Of a stretch of DNA of 64,000 nt, positions 8,457-17,368 are shown in pieces. The stretch lies in assembly GCA_965277595.1 (NCBI GenBank), contig CBDIDH010000002.1, positions 3,658,001 to 3,722,000 on the forward strand, read 5' to 3'. How positions within the stretch are numbered: the stretch's first letter is position 1; every line of letters begins with the position of its first letter. Under the pieces are notes generated by a model. The model made no database searches. It was not told where the DNA came from and saw only the letters and a program-made list of their open reading frames with translations. This stretch comes from CBDIDH01 sp965277595 (GTDB lineage: Bacteria > Planctomycetota > Planctomycetia > Isosphaerales > Isosphaeraceae). The position numbers were made by a program, and so were the translations under genes.

Positions 8457-10037
8457 ATGACCACGATCCGCTGGTTCCGTTCCGGGAACTCCCCGCGGGG
8501 AACCCCGGCCCTTGGACGTGCCCTCCGACGTCACCCCGTTGTCACGCTCGTCCTGATCCTCGCCACGATCGGTCAGACTGGTTGCCAGTCGGGTCCGTTC
8601 GGCTGCGGAGGTTGTGGTAGCCGGGTCAAGAACCTTAGCGAGCGCGCCTTCCGCCCCTTCAAGAACGCGATTGGCGGCTGCAAGTCCTGCGGCGCGTCGA
8701 TGGGAGTCGCCGCGGCGCCGGGCGTCTCTTATGGTTACGCGGCTCCCGCCGTCGTGAGCCCGACCCCCTCGGTCGTGCCCTCCGGTCCTGGAACGACCAC
8801 CGTCGTCCCCAACTCCATCGACTCCGGCGCCCCGGCGCTGGAAGCGATTCCCTCCGAGCGGCCTCCCACGGCCACTCCCGGACCGGCCCCAGCAGGGGCC
8901 GGCGCCGGATCAACCAGTGACGCGACGCCCCCAACCCAGGGGGCTCGGTCCTCTTCCGGCAAGGCCAGTAATTACGAGGCCCTTCGTCCTCTCTCGCGCG
9001 ACAACGCGACGACCTCGCGCGCTCCCGCGCCTAAAACTCTCGACGCGACCCCTGTGCCGACCCCCCGGTCGGCGCAAGGGGCGTCAACCAAAGGCTCATC
9101 GGCCACCGATGTCCTCGAAAACCTTCCGCCTCTCAATCTCTCACTCGACGTTCCTCAGCCCGATCAGACGCCCCCCGCCCCACAAGAATCAGCGCCTGTG
9201 CCCGCGCGAGACGGTCAACCCTCCGCGTCGATCAGTCCCGCCCCCGCGGCGGAAACCCTCGCCGATCTCGCCGCCCGGCCTGCCTCGGCCGAGGTTTCCG
9301 TCGCCCCCGGAATCCGCCGGTTCGCCGGTGTCGAATCCAAGCTCGCCGGCGGTAGCCTCCCCACAACCGCCGGTCTCGACTGGCTCGCTGAAAAAGGATA
9401 TCGAACGATCCTCGACCTCCGTGAAAACACCGATTCCCATCCCGACTTCCTCGCCGAAGTGACCAATCGCGGCATGCGCTACCTGGCTTTACCTCTCTCC
9501 CTGAAAACTGTCGACGCCGATCATGTGTCTCGCTTCCTTTTCGAAGTCTCTCTGGCCGACGCCCGTCCCCTTTACTTTTGTGATACCGACGGCACCCGCG
9601 CCGGCGCACTCTGGTACATCCGCCGCGTGAAGGTCGATAAGGTCGGCGAGATTGTCGCGCGCCGCGATGCCGAGGAACTCGGCCTTTCCGACAGCAAATT
9701 CTGGCTCGCCGCCAACGCCTATCTCGCCAGTTTGAAGGTTTCCGAATCCTCGACCGAGCCGAAAGCTGATCCCACACCTTCGATCGCTCCCGTACCCGTC
9801 CGCGACGTCCCCGCCTCCAAACCCCAGACAAATTCCAGCGCCTCGACCTTCTTCACACCTCTCGACAGCCGCGACCCCTCCGCCTGGAAGTCGGTCGCCG
9901 CCCTGGTCGTCACGGGTCTCGGTGTTCCCTTGGCCTACCTGAGCCGATCGGGAGTCGTCAGCCTGGCCAGGGCCAGTCTCCCGGCACCCCGGCGGTCATG
10001 CAAATCGCTTCCGGGCGGGTCGGATGGCGGAACGTGA
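8457..10037 (+). CDS. Secreted Pro/Ala/Ser-rich protein with C-terminal dual-specificity-phosphatase-like domain
   Basis: A 526-residue protein. Residues ~27-40 (VVTLVLILATIG) are hydrophobic and followed by TGCQSG with Cys43, a possible but non-canonical lipobox, then a Cys-rich stretch (GPFGCGGCGS, GGCKSCG). Residues ~60-280 are low-complexity Pro/Ala/Ser/Thr. From ~288 a phosphatase fold is suggested by FAGVESKLAGGSLP, YRTILDLREN and MRYLALPL; the signature loop is FCDTDGTRAG, keeping Cys375 and Arg381 in the C-X5-R pattern but with Phe in place of the usual His. A 33-residue Pro-rich stretch and a C-terminal hydrophobic segment LVVTGLGVPLAYL follow. Start ATG 8457 has GGGAGA upstream. The 3' end overlaps the convergent pseudouridine synthase gene by 80 bases. 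Confidence 0.75.
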   Translation: MTTIRWFRSGNSPRGTPALGRALRRHPVVTLVLILATIGQTGCQSGPFGCGGCGSRVKNLSERAFRPFKNAIGGCKSCGASMGVAAAPGVSYGYAAPAVVSPTPSVVPSGPGTTTVVPNSIDSGAPALEAIPSERPPTATPGPAPAGAGAGSTSDATPPTQGARSSSGKASNYEALRPLSRDNATTSRAPAPKTLDATPVPTPRSAQGASTKGSSATDVLENLPPLNLSLDVPQPDQTPPAPQESAPVPARDGQPSASISPAPAAETLADLAARPASAEVSVAPGIRRFAGVESKLAGGSLPTTAGLDWLAEKGYRTILDLRENTDSHPDFLAEVTNRGMRYLALPLSLKTVDADHVSRFLFEVSLADARPLYFCDTDGTRAGALWYIRRVKVDKVGEIVARRDAEELGLSDSKFWLAANAYLASLKVSESSTEPKADPTPSIAPVPVRDVPASKPQTNSSASTFFTPLDSRDPSAWKSVAALVVTGLGVPLAYLSRSGVVSLARASLPAPRRSCKSLPGGSDGGT

Positions 10038-10632
10038 GCGACTTCGCGTGCAGGGCCACTCTCGGAAGGCCATCGAGCGCTTTCAGGACAGTCTTTGCCC
10101 CATATTTCCGATCTCCAACAATCGGCAAACCTCGCGACGCCAGTTGCACCCGAATCTGATGGCTTCGACCCGTGACCGGCTGGATCTCCAGCCAGGTCTG
10201 ACCGCGCGCCTTGCCCAGAACCTGAAATTTTAGCGAAGCCTCTTGCCCGCCCGGATTTCCCGCGTCGACCACCTCGACAACATTTCTCGACGAATCTTTT
10301 CTGAGCCGATCCGCCCACTCCCCCTTGTCCCGCCGACACTCTCCCTCGACGATCGCCCAGTACGTCTTCTCGACGGTCGACTCGCGGAACTGCTCGGAAA
10401 GCCTTGATGCCGCTTTACTCGTTCTCGCCAGCAAGACCACGCCCGAGGCCGGGCGATCGAGCCGGTGGACGAGCCCGACGAAGACATTCCCTGGCTTCGC
10501 GTACTTGTGTCTGAGATAATCGCGCGCGGCGTCGAGCAAGGTGGGCTCTCCCGTCACGTCCCCTTGCGTTAAAAGTCCGGCGGGCTTGTCGACACCAAGA
10601 CAGTGATTGTCCTCGAACAGAATTTCAAGCAT
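9958..10632 (-). CDS. RluA-family pseudouridine synthase
   Basis: A 224-residue catalytic domain without the S4 domain. VHRLDRPASGV contains the catalytic Asp59 in the HRLD motif of RluA-type enzymes; DKPAGLL near residue 15 and PVTGRSHQIRVQLASRGLPIVGD in the C-terminal half are also hallmarks. It isomerises uridine to pseudouridine in rRNA or tRNA; the target site cannot be predicted. It lies four bases downstream of truD, so two pseudouridine synthases form one operon. Its 3' end overlaps the convergent phosphatase-like gene by 80 bases. Confidence 0.9.
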   Translation of the reverse strand: MLEILFEDNHCLGVDKPAGLLTQGDVTGEPTLLDAARDYLRHKYAKPGNVFVGLVHRLDRPASGVVLLARTSKAASRLSEQFRESTVEKTYWAIVEGECRRDKGEWADRLRKDSSRNVVEVVDAGNPGGQEASLKFQVLGKARGQTWLEIQPVTGRSHQIRVQLASRGLPIVGDRKYGAKTVLKALDGLPRVALHAKSLTFRHPTRPEAICMTAGVPGDWPWPG

Positions 10633-10635
10633 CGG

Positions 10636-11808
10636 TTAGCCGGCCGCGTCCGTCACACGTTTCACAACCAAGGTGGCATAGGCCCCCTTGGGCAACTCGA
10701 ATTCCATCCGTAGCTTTTTCCGGCCCGGGTCTAGCTCGTCGGCGGAAAGGTCGTGCGTGAGGTTTTCAGCCTGAAAAAGCGCGGGACGTGTTCCTTTTGA
10801 GAAGAAGACGTCCTTGAGGTGCTTGACTCTCAGGTCTTCCCAGGCGAAACCCTCGGCTGCGACGACTTCGAGCGCGGCCTCGCGCTCGGGACCGGCTTCG
10901 GGCAGAGGCGTCCGCGAGGCAGGCAAGGGTAACCGACTCGCCGCGAAGACGGCCGATTGCACCGTGTCGAGCCCTCGATGAATCGGCAGCGTCGCGACCT
11001 TGAAGTCAATCGGCGCCCGCTGATCGGGCCGGGTCTGGCGTTCGATCAGGCGGCCCAGCGTCAGGTTCCAGAGATGACTCTGATAGGCCGAGAAGTAAAG
11101 CGACCTCAACTCGCGCCGAACTCGCGCGAAGGCGCCTCGAAAATCGGTTGGATGATCGACAAGGTATGTGACCAGGCTTCGCGCGTGCGAACGTTCGAGA
11201 CGCGCCTTGGCCTCGGACCAGTTTGCCCAGGTCTCGCGGAGAATTGATTTTTCCTGCTTCGTGTCGGGTCGATCCGCCGGATTCGGCTCGGCAACGGCCA
11301 GCCGGAACGCCTCTTCGTGATTCCCCGCGAGCCAGGCTTTGGCGATAAACCCGCCTGAGAAGCCAACCGATCCGAACCTCTGATCGTCAAAGTAGTTCGG
11401 CAGGCCGTCTCTGGGCAACTGACCGAGTGCCTTGACCGCCTGTTCGGCGGCTTCGAGGCTCAGCGAACGAATCACGACCGCGAACCGATTCCCTCGAAAA
11501 TGCGCGGGACTGTAAGGCTGATCGATCCGGCCCAGCGGTTCCAACTCAAAGCTGGATTCGCGGAGCAGGCGTTCGGGACCGTCCTGAATCGTCAGGTACT
11601 GGGTCGTGACGGCATGCCTGTCCTTCAAACCGCCGTAACTCAAACGCCATCCGGCGAGATTCCATCGCCTGCAAATCGCCTCGACCGCCTCAAGCGTTCC
11701 CATGCCTCGCTTCGTCAGTCGATACAGCACGAACCGACCTCGATCGCCCGCGCGAACAACCGGCAACTCCTCAACTCGAAAATCTTCCACTAACCGCTTG
11801 AGCTTCAT
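10636..11808 (-). CDS. truD: tRNA pseudouridine(13) synthase TruD
   Basis: A 390-residue TruD-family protein. The N-terminus LVEDFRVEELP is the family start motif, and SYGGLKDRHAVT contains the catalytic Asp63. NYFDDQRFGS in the middle and the inserted TRUD domain (residues ~150-290) agree with the family; the C-terminus has MEFELPKGAYATLVVKRV. The enzyme makes pseudouridine 13 in tRNA-Glu. ATG 11808 is preferred over an upstream open extension because the conserved MKLKRLVEDF begins there. It is followed by the RluA-type gene after three bases. Confidence 0.92.
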   Translation of the reverse strand: MKLKRLVEDFRVEELPVVRAGDRGRFVLYRLTKRGMGTLEAVEAICRRWNLAGWRLSYGGLKDRHAVTTQYLTIQDGPERLLRESSFELEPLGRIDQPYSPAHFRGNRFAVVIRSLSLEAAEQAVKALGQLPRDGLPNYFDDQRFGSVGFSGGFIAKAWLAGNHEEAFRLAVAEPNPADRPDTKQEKSILRETWANWSEAKARLERSHARSLVTYLVDHPTDFRGAFARVRRELRSLYFSAYQSHLWNLTLGRLIERQTRPDQRAPIDFKVATLPIHRGLDTVQSAVFAASRLPLPASRTPLPEAGPEREAALEVVAAEGFAWEDLRVKHLKDVFFSKGTRPALFQAENLTHDLSADELDPGRKKLRMEFELPKGAYATLVVKRVTDAAG

Positions 11809-11985
11809 CGTACCGCCAATTCGCCGGACTCTTAACGCTCCACCACGGTCGACATCGTAACAGGTCGGGCACGACCGCGACGAGGCCGACTCCCGACCGT
11901 TCGCGGGCAAAGAGACTGGTGACCCCGCGCCACTCCACGTTAGAATCCGGGCACACGAACCGTCACGGAGGTTTGCAATCGACCC

Positions 11986-12810
11986 ATGCTCCCGAATCTA
12001 CCCCAACCTCAAGATCCCAACGCCGACCCCTTCGCGCGGATCGTCTTTCCGACCCTCCCAGTTCTCAATGCGAACGAGGTACGCAAAACCGACCGCGAAA
12101 AATACGGCGCGCTTTTCTACCTCGGAACCGGGGGCCTTCTCGTCGTCCTGGGTCTACTCGGCTGGTTCACCTGGCAGGCCTGGGGGTTGCGAGACGTCTG
12201 GACGAACATTTATACGCTCCACGACGCCCAACGGAGCGTCCAGGACCGCGTACAGGCAGCCTATACGCTCTCGCGCGATCCTCGCGTCAACCCTCGGCAA
12301 CGTCATGACAACGCCCTGAGCAAGAATCTCCCGCCGCTTGGCCGTTATCTCCTCGCCGAGTCTCTCGACGCCGAGGCCGCCTCGGCCGACCCACGCGCTT
12401 ACGGTCTGGCCGTCTTACGCAGCGAGGGTTGGCCCGTCTGGCTTCGCCTTCTCTTGACGCGGCCGATGGCCTATGCGGCCACGCGCGGCCTCTCGGTGGA
12501 TCGCCTATCCCTCGAAGAACTCACCCGCGACCCGGATCGCGCAACGAGTCTCTGGGCCACGTACGCACTGGCCGCCGGACCCGAGGGAAACCCGGATTCT
12601 CTCCGAGCCCTCAGGGAGGTTGCCCGGTCGGACACTCCCGACCACGATCTCGCCGTTCTCCTCGTCGCCGCGCTGGAGGCTGGTGGACCCGCCGAACGAT
12701 TCAAGGCCCTTGATACGGCAACTCTCTGGCTCCGAACGCATCAACCCGACGCGGCTCGACTCTGGACCGGCTGGCGAATCGCCGGGCGCAAGATCGTTCA
12801 GGTTCCCTGA
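11986..12810 (+). CDS. Membrane-anchored protein of unknown function
   Basis: A 274-residue protein: a ~40-residue cytoplasmic Pro-rich head, one membrane segment (ALFYLGTGGLLVVLGLLGWF, residues ~43-62), then a ~210-residue mostly alpha-helical part rich in Ala, Leu and Arg with short repeats such as RVQAAYTLSRDPRVNPRQR that recall HEAT-like helical repeats. I recognise no characterised family. ATG 11986 has GGAGG about 15 bases upstream. It is followed after 70 bases by another envelope protein gene on the same strand. Confidence 0.65.
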   Translation: MLPNLPQPQDPNADPFARIVFPTLPVLNANEVRKTDREKYGALFYLGTGGLLVVLGLLGWFTWQAWGLRDVWTNIYTLHDAQRSVQDRVQAAYTLSRDPRVNPRQRHDNALSKNLPPLGRYLLAESLDAEAASADPRAYGLAVLRSEGWPVWLRLLLTRPMAYAATRGLSVDRLSLEELTRDPDRATSLWATYALAAGPEGNPDSLRALREVARSDTPDHDLAVLLVAALEAGGPAERFKALDTATLWLRTHQPDAARLWTGWRIAGRKIVQVP

Positions 12811-12880
12811 GCGGCCCCGGAGTTGCACGAATCGGACATCTTCATGGGATTGGAATTCTTTTACGAAAGGAACGAGAACG

Positions 12881-13537
12881 ATGCGTTTTGGTCGATCTTC
12901 GATCGGGGCGGCGGCATCGCTGACGATGACTGGCGTACTGGTACTCACCCAGCCGGCAATCGCGCAAACGTCTTCAAAGACCTCGAAAAGCTCTGAGGGT
13001 TCGAAAAAGACCATCGCCAAGGACCGAGCCTCCGGCGTGATCCTCAAGGTCGAGACGTTGAAGTCCGATGCCACCTCGTCGAAAAAATCCAAGGCGAGCC
13101 CGGCGACCCACCGATTGACGATTAACACCGATGCCGTCTGGCGTGACTGGGCGCGAGATCAATCCCAGGTCAAGGACACGAATTCTCCCAGGAAAGACGC
13201 CGCCAAAGGTCGCGATTCCGTGGCCACGACGGGCGAGCCCGTGGACCCAAACAGCACGGTGGTCGTGGATATCGACCCAGAGACCCGCATCGAGACCCGG
13301 TTTCGGTCGCCCGAGGACGAGACCAGCACGGGAGCGAAGAAGCCGGAGAATGCCGGAACGGGTGACAAGGCGTCGAAGTCGGAAAAGACGGTTCGATTCC
13401 GCGCGGACGATCTCAAGGCCGGACTTTTTATCGAGACCGACTACCGCCACCAGGCCGCGGGGAACTCGGCCACGATCCTCTCCGTCATTCGACCGATCGG
13501 CGGACCCGATTCCGGCTCGGCGGACCATTCCAAGTAA
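12881..13537 (+). CDS. Secreted hypothetical protein, Lys/Ser/Asp-rich
   Basis: A 218-residue protein with a good Sec signal peptide (MRFGRSS, hydrophobic core AAASLTMTGVLVLT, likely cleavage after PAIAQ). The mature part is hydrophilic, rich in Lys, Ser, Asp and Thr, with possible beta strands such as HRLTINTDAVWRDW, TVVVDIDPETRIETRF and TVRFRADDLKAGLFIETDY. No family recognised. GAAAGGAACGAGAACG precedes ATG 12881. A hairpin (13551-13574) lies just after the stop. Confidence 0.65.
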   Translation: MRFGRSSIGAAASLTMTGVLVLTQPAIAQTSSKTSKSSEGSKKTIAKDRASGVILKVETLKSDATSSKKSKASPATHRLTINTDAVWRDWARDQSQVKDTNSPRKDAAKGRDSVATTGEPVDPNSTVVVDIDPETRIETRFRSPEDETSTGAKKPENAGTGDKASKSEKTVRFRADDLKAGLFIETDYRHQAAGNSATILSVIRPIGGPDSGSADHSK

Positions 13538-13550
13538 ACTTTTCCATCAA

Positions 13551-13574
13551 GGTGAACGCGTCAAAACGTTCACC
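13551..13574. terminator. Hairpin downstream of the gene at 12881
   Basis: GGTGAACG (13551-13558) pairs with CGTTCACC (13567-13574) around an 8-base loop. There is no U-tract after it on the + strand, so it may be a pause or 3'-end stabilising stem rather than an intrinsic terminator. Confidence 0.35.
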
Positions 13575-13728
13575 CGATGATCCGTTCAAGAGAGCAACAA
13601 CCACCCGATTCGAAAATGGATTCGCCTCCTGATCGACTGGCACTGTCGCGGGACGGCTGTCAGTCGACCTGGGGCGATACCGAGCGGCGGAACCGCGCAG
13701 TCCATTGCACTACTCGCCGTAAGTCTAA

Positions 13729-13801
13729 TGGGCAGACCCGGGATCGAACCGGGGACACCAGGATTTTCAGTCCTGTGCTCTACCAGCTGAGCTATCTGCC
13801 C
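13729..13801 (-). tRNA. tRNA-Phe (anticodon GAA)
   Basis: On the minus strand the sequence folds as a full cloverleaf: acceptor GGGCAGA/TCTGCCC, D-stem GCTC/GAGC with AGCTGGTA loop, anticodon stem CAGGA/TCCTG with loop CTGAAAA (anticodon GAA), a 5-base variable loop GTGTC, and T-stem CCCGG/CCGGG with TTCGATC. The discriminator is A, as usual for phenylalanine. CCA is not encoded. It reads away from the DUF1549 gene on the same strand. Confidence 0.97.
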
Positions 13802-13891
13802 TCGCAACCGACGTTGAAGACGTTAGCGTGCCGCGTCGGAAATGTCAACGGTGTGAAGTTTTGACGGAAAACCCGCGGGCTTAACGTGGTT

Positions 13892-16321
13892 CTATTCGAC
13901 AAACTGGAATTCCTTGATGTTCATGAGCGCCCAGATCAAATCCTCAAAACCTTTTTGAGGATCTTCCTTGCCGCGCCGACGGTTTATGTGATCCAGACAG
14001 GCGTCGAGTTCCGCCCGGGTCGGTGTTCGGGAGAGCGAGACTCGATAGATCGCGACAATCTTGTCGCTGTTGGGTCTGGAATCCCGGGCGAAACGCGCGG
14101 CGCGGCCGTCGGGAGCGGAGAGTTTGTGTTCGATCTCGGCGGCATTCAAGAGGTAGAGGCTTTGGGTCAGGCTGGGTTCGATCGAGCGTTCGCATTCGCA
14201 AACGCTGTCTCGCTTCGGGCGGCCGAAGGCGTCGAGGAAGCGGCTCGGGGTGTCAAAACCCTCGTCGGGAAGCTGCACGGCTCGAAGGCCGGGGGGTAAG
14301 CCCGTGAAGGTTTCGCGAGAGCCGGTCAGCGTGTCGATCGCGTCGAGCAAGACTTCGGCGGGAAGGCGGCGAGGATAAAATCGGGAATAGCCCTGGACGT
14401 CGGTCGCGTTCCAGGCGTTCGGTTCGCTGGAACGCTCGTAGGCCCGGCTCGTGGCGAGGAGACGGACCAGACGCTTCAGGTTGAACCCGTGGATCACGAA
14501 ATCGTCGGCGAGAGCGTCGAGCAAGGCGGGATCGCTCGGCGGATTGCTGGCGCGGAGGTCATCCTCGGGTTCCACCAGTCCGCGGCTGAAGAAGTGTTTC
14601 CAGTACCGATTCACGACCGATCGGGCGAAAAACGGGTTTTTCGGGTCGCGGAGCCATTCCGCGAGATCCTCGCGAGGGTCGTGATCGGGATGGCAACGAA
14701 GAGGCTGCGATTGGCCAAGCAGGCGAGGCGGGTGCGCAAGGCCGGTCGGGTCGATCGCCTGACCTTCGGGGAGCAGGAAAAGACGAGGCGTGACCGGGTC
14801 GGAACCCGCCTTCTGGCCGATCCGGGCGAAGAGGGAGGCAAACCCGTAATAATCGTTCTGACTCCATCGCTCAAACGGGTGATGATGACACCGCGCGCAC
14901 TGGAGCCGAAGGCCCAGGAAAAGCTGCGCCGTATCATCGACGCGGTCTTCCAGCGTGTTCACCTGGCGATACCAGACCACCGGAGGATTGCAGGCGGCAT
15001 CGCCCCGGGCGATCACGATCGCCGCCATGAACTGGTCATACGGGAGGTTTTCCGCAATCGCCTGGCGAACCCAGGCGTGAAGCGCGAAGGTCCCGGCTTT
15101 GGAGAGATTGCCGAGCGTCCGTTTGTTTCGAAGGATCGCCGACCAGGTCATCGCGAAACGGTCGGCGTACTCGGGCCGATCGAGCAGGCGGTCGATCCAT
15201 CGGACGCGTTTGTCCGCGTCCGTCTCGGCTTCCAGAGCGGCGACCTCGGCGGGCTCTGGCAAGATCCCGCAAATGTCGAGCGACGACCGGCGGGCAAAGG
15301 TGGCGTCGTCGCAAGCGGGACTCGGAGGAATGCCAAGACGCCTGAGACGTTCGAAAACGAAGCCATCGATCAAGTTTCGGGGCGGAGGTGGTTTCCAGTC
15401 GGGAATTGTCGCGCCCGAAGGGATGAAAACCCGGGAGATCGCGACCTGACCGCCGAATCGAGCGAGAATCACCGCCTCGCCCGACCCAATTTGCGTCGAG
15501 ACCAATCCCCGGGCATCGACCCCCGCCACGTCCTCCGCATTCGATTGGAAAAGGGCCAGCATGGTTACGTCGGCTTCGGTCTCGTCCTGATATCGAGCAA
15601 TGACGCGCAACTGTCGGAGGTCGCCAGATCGTTGGAGGATCGCGGCCTTCGGTCGAAGTTCCAGGCTCTCAAGGACAGGCTCGCGGTCGGCCTGAAAAGG
15701 CATTCCTTGACCGATCCAGCGTTCGATTGTTCGGTATTCGGCCGACCCGCGGTCGAATCGCTTGCCGCCGCCGTGAGAGAGCTGATGACTTGCCTTGAGG
15801 AGCATCAGGCTTGATCCGGGTGCCGCGGGAAAGACGCGACGCCCTCGGCCTTCGCGGACAAGGCTGTCGTGGTCGAGCGTTGGGTCGGAACCGAGAAGGC
15901 TGAGCCGGAAGCCGTTCTGGCCGGTTGCTCTGCCATGACAGGCTCCCGCGTTGCAGCCGAATCTCGTCAGGATGGGCACAATTTCCGAAACGAAGCCAAC
16001 GGGCCGAGGGTGGTTGAGACCCTTGACAAAGACGGAGACCGTTGCCGAATCGTCGCCGTCGGTGACCTTGATCCGGGTCTGACCGTCTTTCAACGCCGAA
16101 ACTACCCCCTGGGCATCGACCTGCGCGACCGAACGATCAAGACTTTCCAGGCGAAGGCCCGCGGCGTGGGTTCTGTCGGCACCCGCCCGGTTGGTCAGGA
16201 CCAACTGGACCCGGGCGTCGGGACTCGCAAGATGGATCTCGGGCGGATCAACGGTCAGGGGAGGACCCGGTTCGATCAAGAGGGTTGCCAGAGTGAAAAC
16301 CGCCAGACCGGGTCCACCCAT
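13892..16321 (-). CDS. DUF1549/DUF1553 protein with N-terminal Ig-like domain and haem-binding-type motif
   Basis: An 809-residue secreted protein with a short signal-like N-terminus (GLAVFTLATLLIEPG). Residues ~20-98 look like a bacterial Ig-like (Big_2) domain (SVAQVDAQGVVSALKDGQTRIKV). Next is the planctomycete cytochrome-like region with RFGCNAGACHGRATGQNGFRLSL, a CX4CH motif. DUF1549 follows (ARRSSLDICGILPEPAEVAAL, RPEYADRFAMTW), then CARCHHHPFERW, then DUF1553 (FARSVVNRYWKHFFSRGLVEPEDDLR through QSLYLLNAAEI). Such proteins are abundant in planctomycetes and thought to act in polysaccharide use at the cell surface, usually paired with DUF1501; no DUF1501 gene is adjacent here. ATG 16321. 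Confidence 0.9.
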   Translation of the reverse strand: MGGPGLAVFTLATLLIEPGPPLTVDPPEIHLASPDARVQLVLTNRAGADRTHAAGLRLESLDRSVAQVDAQGVVSALKDGQTRIKVTDGDDSATVSVFVKGLNHPRPVGFVSEIVPILTRFGCNAGACHGRATGQNGFRLSLLGSDPTLDHDSLVREGRGRRVFPAAPGSSLMLLKASHQLSHGGGKRFDRGSAEYRTIERWIGQGMPFQADREPVLESLELRPKAAILQRSGDLRQLRVIARYQDETEADVTMLALFQSNAEDVAGVDARGLVSTQIGSGEAVILARFGGQVAISRVFIPSGATIPDWKPPPPRNLIDGFVFERLRRLGIPPSPACDDATFARRSSLDICGILPEPAEVAALEAETDADKRVRWIDRLLDRPEYADRFAMTWSAILRNKRTLGNLSKAGTFALHAWVRQAIAENLPYDQFMAAIVIARGDAACNPPVVWYRQVNTLEDRVDDTAQLFLGLRLQCARCHHHPFERWSQNDYYGFASLFARIGQKAGSDPVTPRLFLLPEGQAIDPTGLAHPPRLLGQSQPLRCHPDHDPREDLAEWLRDPKNPFFARSVVNRYWKHFFSRGLVEPEDDLRASNPPSDPALLDALADDFVIHGFNLKRLVRLLATSRAYERSSEPNAWNATDVQGYSRFYPRRLPAEVLLDAIDTLTGSRETFTGLPPGLRAVQLPDEGFDTPSRFLDAFGRPKRDSVCECERSIEPSLTQSLYLLNAAEIEHKLSAPDGRAARFARDSRPNSDKIVAIYRVSLSRTPTRAELDACLDHINRRRGKEDPQKGFEDLIWALMNIKEFQFVE

Positions 16322-16614
16322 CCTTGACCTCCCGACGCTGGATTGGCCTGTGAACGTGCCTCTTTCCGATCGAATCTTATCCGAGATGCCTCGTCGCGTC
16401 GATTTTTCCAGGAATGGAACGCGTCGGGCCTGGCCTTGAAATCAGGGTGGCCGCCCGGTGGATGTTATAGCCGCGAGGGACCTGAACAACGTATAGTAGT
16501 AGTAGGGAACCTCGACGTCGAATCTTCGGCAGGTTCAGGACCCGGAATTCCGGTCAGAGCCTTGCCGAGCGGGGATGTTGGCTGTCCTCAACGGAGATTC
16601 GTAGGAAAACGCCC

Positions 16615-17196
16615 GTGGGTGCTCACGACATCATCGTGCTGGGTGCCTCGGCCGGAGGAATCGAGGCGCTGAGCCAGCTTGTCGCGCGGCTTCCGGCCGA
16701 TCTGCCGGCGGCGGTCTTCGTGAGTCGGAGACCACCGACGAGGAACTCCAGTCGAGCAATGAAGAACTGGAGACGATGAACGAGGAACTCCAGACGCTCA
16801 ATGAAGAGCTGCGCGTGCGAAGCACGGCGCTGGATGAGGTGAAAGATTACCTGGAATCGAGCCTCCGCGGCATGAGAGGCGGTGTGGTCGTGGTCGATTA
16901 GAACCTCTTGATCCAGATCTGGAACGACCGGGCCGAAGACCTCTGGGGCCTGCGATCGGCCGAGGTGGTCGGCAAACCGCTCATGAATCTCGATATCGGA
17001 TTGCCGATAGAGCCGCTTAAACCGGCGATCAAGGCATGTCTGACCGGTGAGTTGGAACCGGTCGAGGTGATTCTCGGGGCGACCAATCGGCGCGGCAGGC
17101 TGATCCGCCGCCGGGTCACCCGCAACCCCCTCCGCAATGCCGAGAAATCGGAAAAAGGGGCAATCCTGACTCATGTCCGAGGTCGAAACGACCTCG
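16615..17196 (+). pseudogene. Decayed CheB/CheR-PAS hybrid sensor gene
   Basis: A GTG at 16615 opens a frame giving HDIIVLGASAGGIEAL and LPADLPAAVFV, the N-terminus of a CheB methylesterase domain. At about 16722 the frame shifts and jumps directly to the coiled coil typical of CheB-CheR-PAS hybrids (SNEELETMNEELQTLNEELR and DEVKDYLESSLRGM), so nearly all of CheB and the whole CheR domain are missing. A TAG at 16899-16901 interrupts GGVVVVD, after which a PAS domain continues (LLIQIWNDRAEDLWGLR, VVGKPLMNLDIGLP, RRRVTRNPLRN). Deletion, frameshift and stop codon together mark it as a pseudogene. Confidence 0.85.
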
Positions 17197-17368
17197 ACCG
17201 AGGTTGCCTCGGAGTCGACGGGAGATGCGCGATGACCCCCAGCAGTTCGACCCTCAACCCAGTCGAGGCGATGCGCGCCCGATGGCTCCGTCTTCGAGGC
17301 GACCTTTCCGCCGACCGTCGCGATGATCGTCTCGACGAGACCTTTGAAGCCTTCGGCGAATCGCCGGC

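Noticed and set aside
14489..15814. Open frame of 441 codons on the plus strand
   Set aside because: Antisense to the DUF1549/DUF1553 gene, whose own motifs (CARCHHHPF, RSVVNRYWKHF) are unmistakable.
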